DNA from: Methanomassiliicoccaceae archaeon
GTDB lineage: Archaea; Thermoplasmatota; Thermoplasmata; Methanomassiliicoccales; UBA472
Assembly: GCA_016919565.1 (NCBI GenBank)
Contig: JACXTO010000188.1
Coordinates: 1-6,513, forward strand
DNA length: 6,513 nucleotides
Direction: 5' to 3'
Made by a program: the position numbers and the translations under genes
Notes under the pieces: model-generated
The model's database searches: none
What the model was told of the DNA's origin: nothing
Seen by the model: the letters and a program-made list of their open reading frames with translations, nothing else
In this document: positions 6,432 to 6,513 of the stretch, one piece after another
Position numbering within the stretch: position 1 is the first letter of the stretch
Layout: each line of letters begins with the position of its first letter

Positions 6432-6513
6432 TTGGACATACTGTCTGTTGCCGTCATCCTGGTGATCGCCGTCACGATCGCCCTTTCATTCATGAAGCGA
6501 TTCGGCATGACCC
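6432..6513 (+). CDS. N-terminus of a probable membrane protein (3' partial)
   Basis: A frame opens at TTG 6432, directly after an in-frame TGA (6429-6431), and runs off the right edge, giving 27 codons. It begins MDILSVAVILVIAVT and continues through ALSFMKRFGMT. About 18 uninterrupted hydrophobic residues are followed by K-R, which reads as a first transmembrane helix with a short N-terminal tail and a positive cytoplasmic flank. A Shine-Dalgarno-like site and a TATA-like box lie upstream at sensible distances. The pattern of an N-terminal helix followed by a short basic turn is like the first helix of CPA2/Kef-type cation-proton antiporters, but also like many other membrane proteins. I do not identify the family. 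It is transcribed away from the methyltransferase gene. Confidence 0.5.
   Translation, partial: MDILSVAVILVIAVTIALSFMKRFGMT

Overview
The window looks archaeal, most likely Euryarchaeota/Thermoplasmatota. The main reason is an adjacent gatD-gatE pair: the two-subunit GatDE glutamyl-tRNA(Gln) amidotransferase is confined to archaea. Supporting this are an archaeal HemK/Mtq2-type methyltransferase, T-rich tracts of the archaeal terminator type, TATA/BRE-like boxes, and a very long beta-helix surface protein ending in one C-terminal membrane anchor. The lineage below domain level is inference.

Layout. Bases 1-2427 (+) hold the 3' part of a gene for a large secreted or cell-surface parallel beta-helix protein; its signal peptide and true start lie left of the window. 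A 120-base gap (2428-2547) carries T-tracts that probably end that transcript, then a TATA-like promoter for the next operon. gatD (2548-3876) and gatE (3869-5734) overlap by 8 bases and are surely cotranscribed; gatE has a clear Shine-Dalgarno inside the end of gatD. On the opposite strand, an Mtq2/HemK-like glutamine methyltransferase gene (6358 down to 5735) ends exactly where gatE ends, with the two stop codons back to back and no spacer. The last stretch, 6359-6513, is a divergent intergenic region with a TATA-like box and a short inverted repeat, followed by the first 27 codons of a probable membrane protein on + (TTG start at 6432).

How they fit together. GatD releases ammonia from glutamine or asparagine, and GatE uses it with ATP to turn Glu-tRNA(Gln) into Gln-tRNA(Gln). 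The neighbouring methyltransferase belongs to the family that methylates the GGQ glutamine of the release factor. The right two thirds is therefore translation housekeeping, while the left third is a fast-evolving surface protein with visibly lower GC. No mobile element, CRISPR array, tRNA or rRNA was seen, and I do not see a clearly new multi-gene system. The least explained points are the divergent promoter with its operator-like repeat, the hydrophobic insertion in the beta-helix protein, and the unidentified membrane gene at the right edge.
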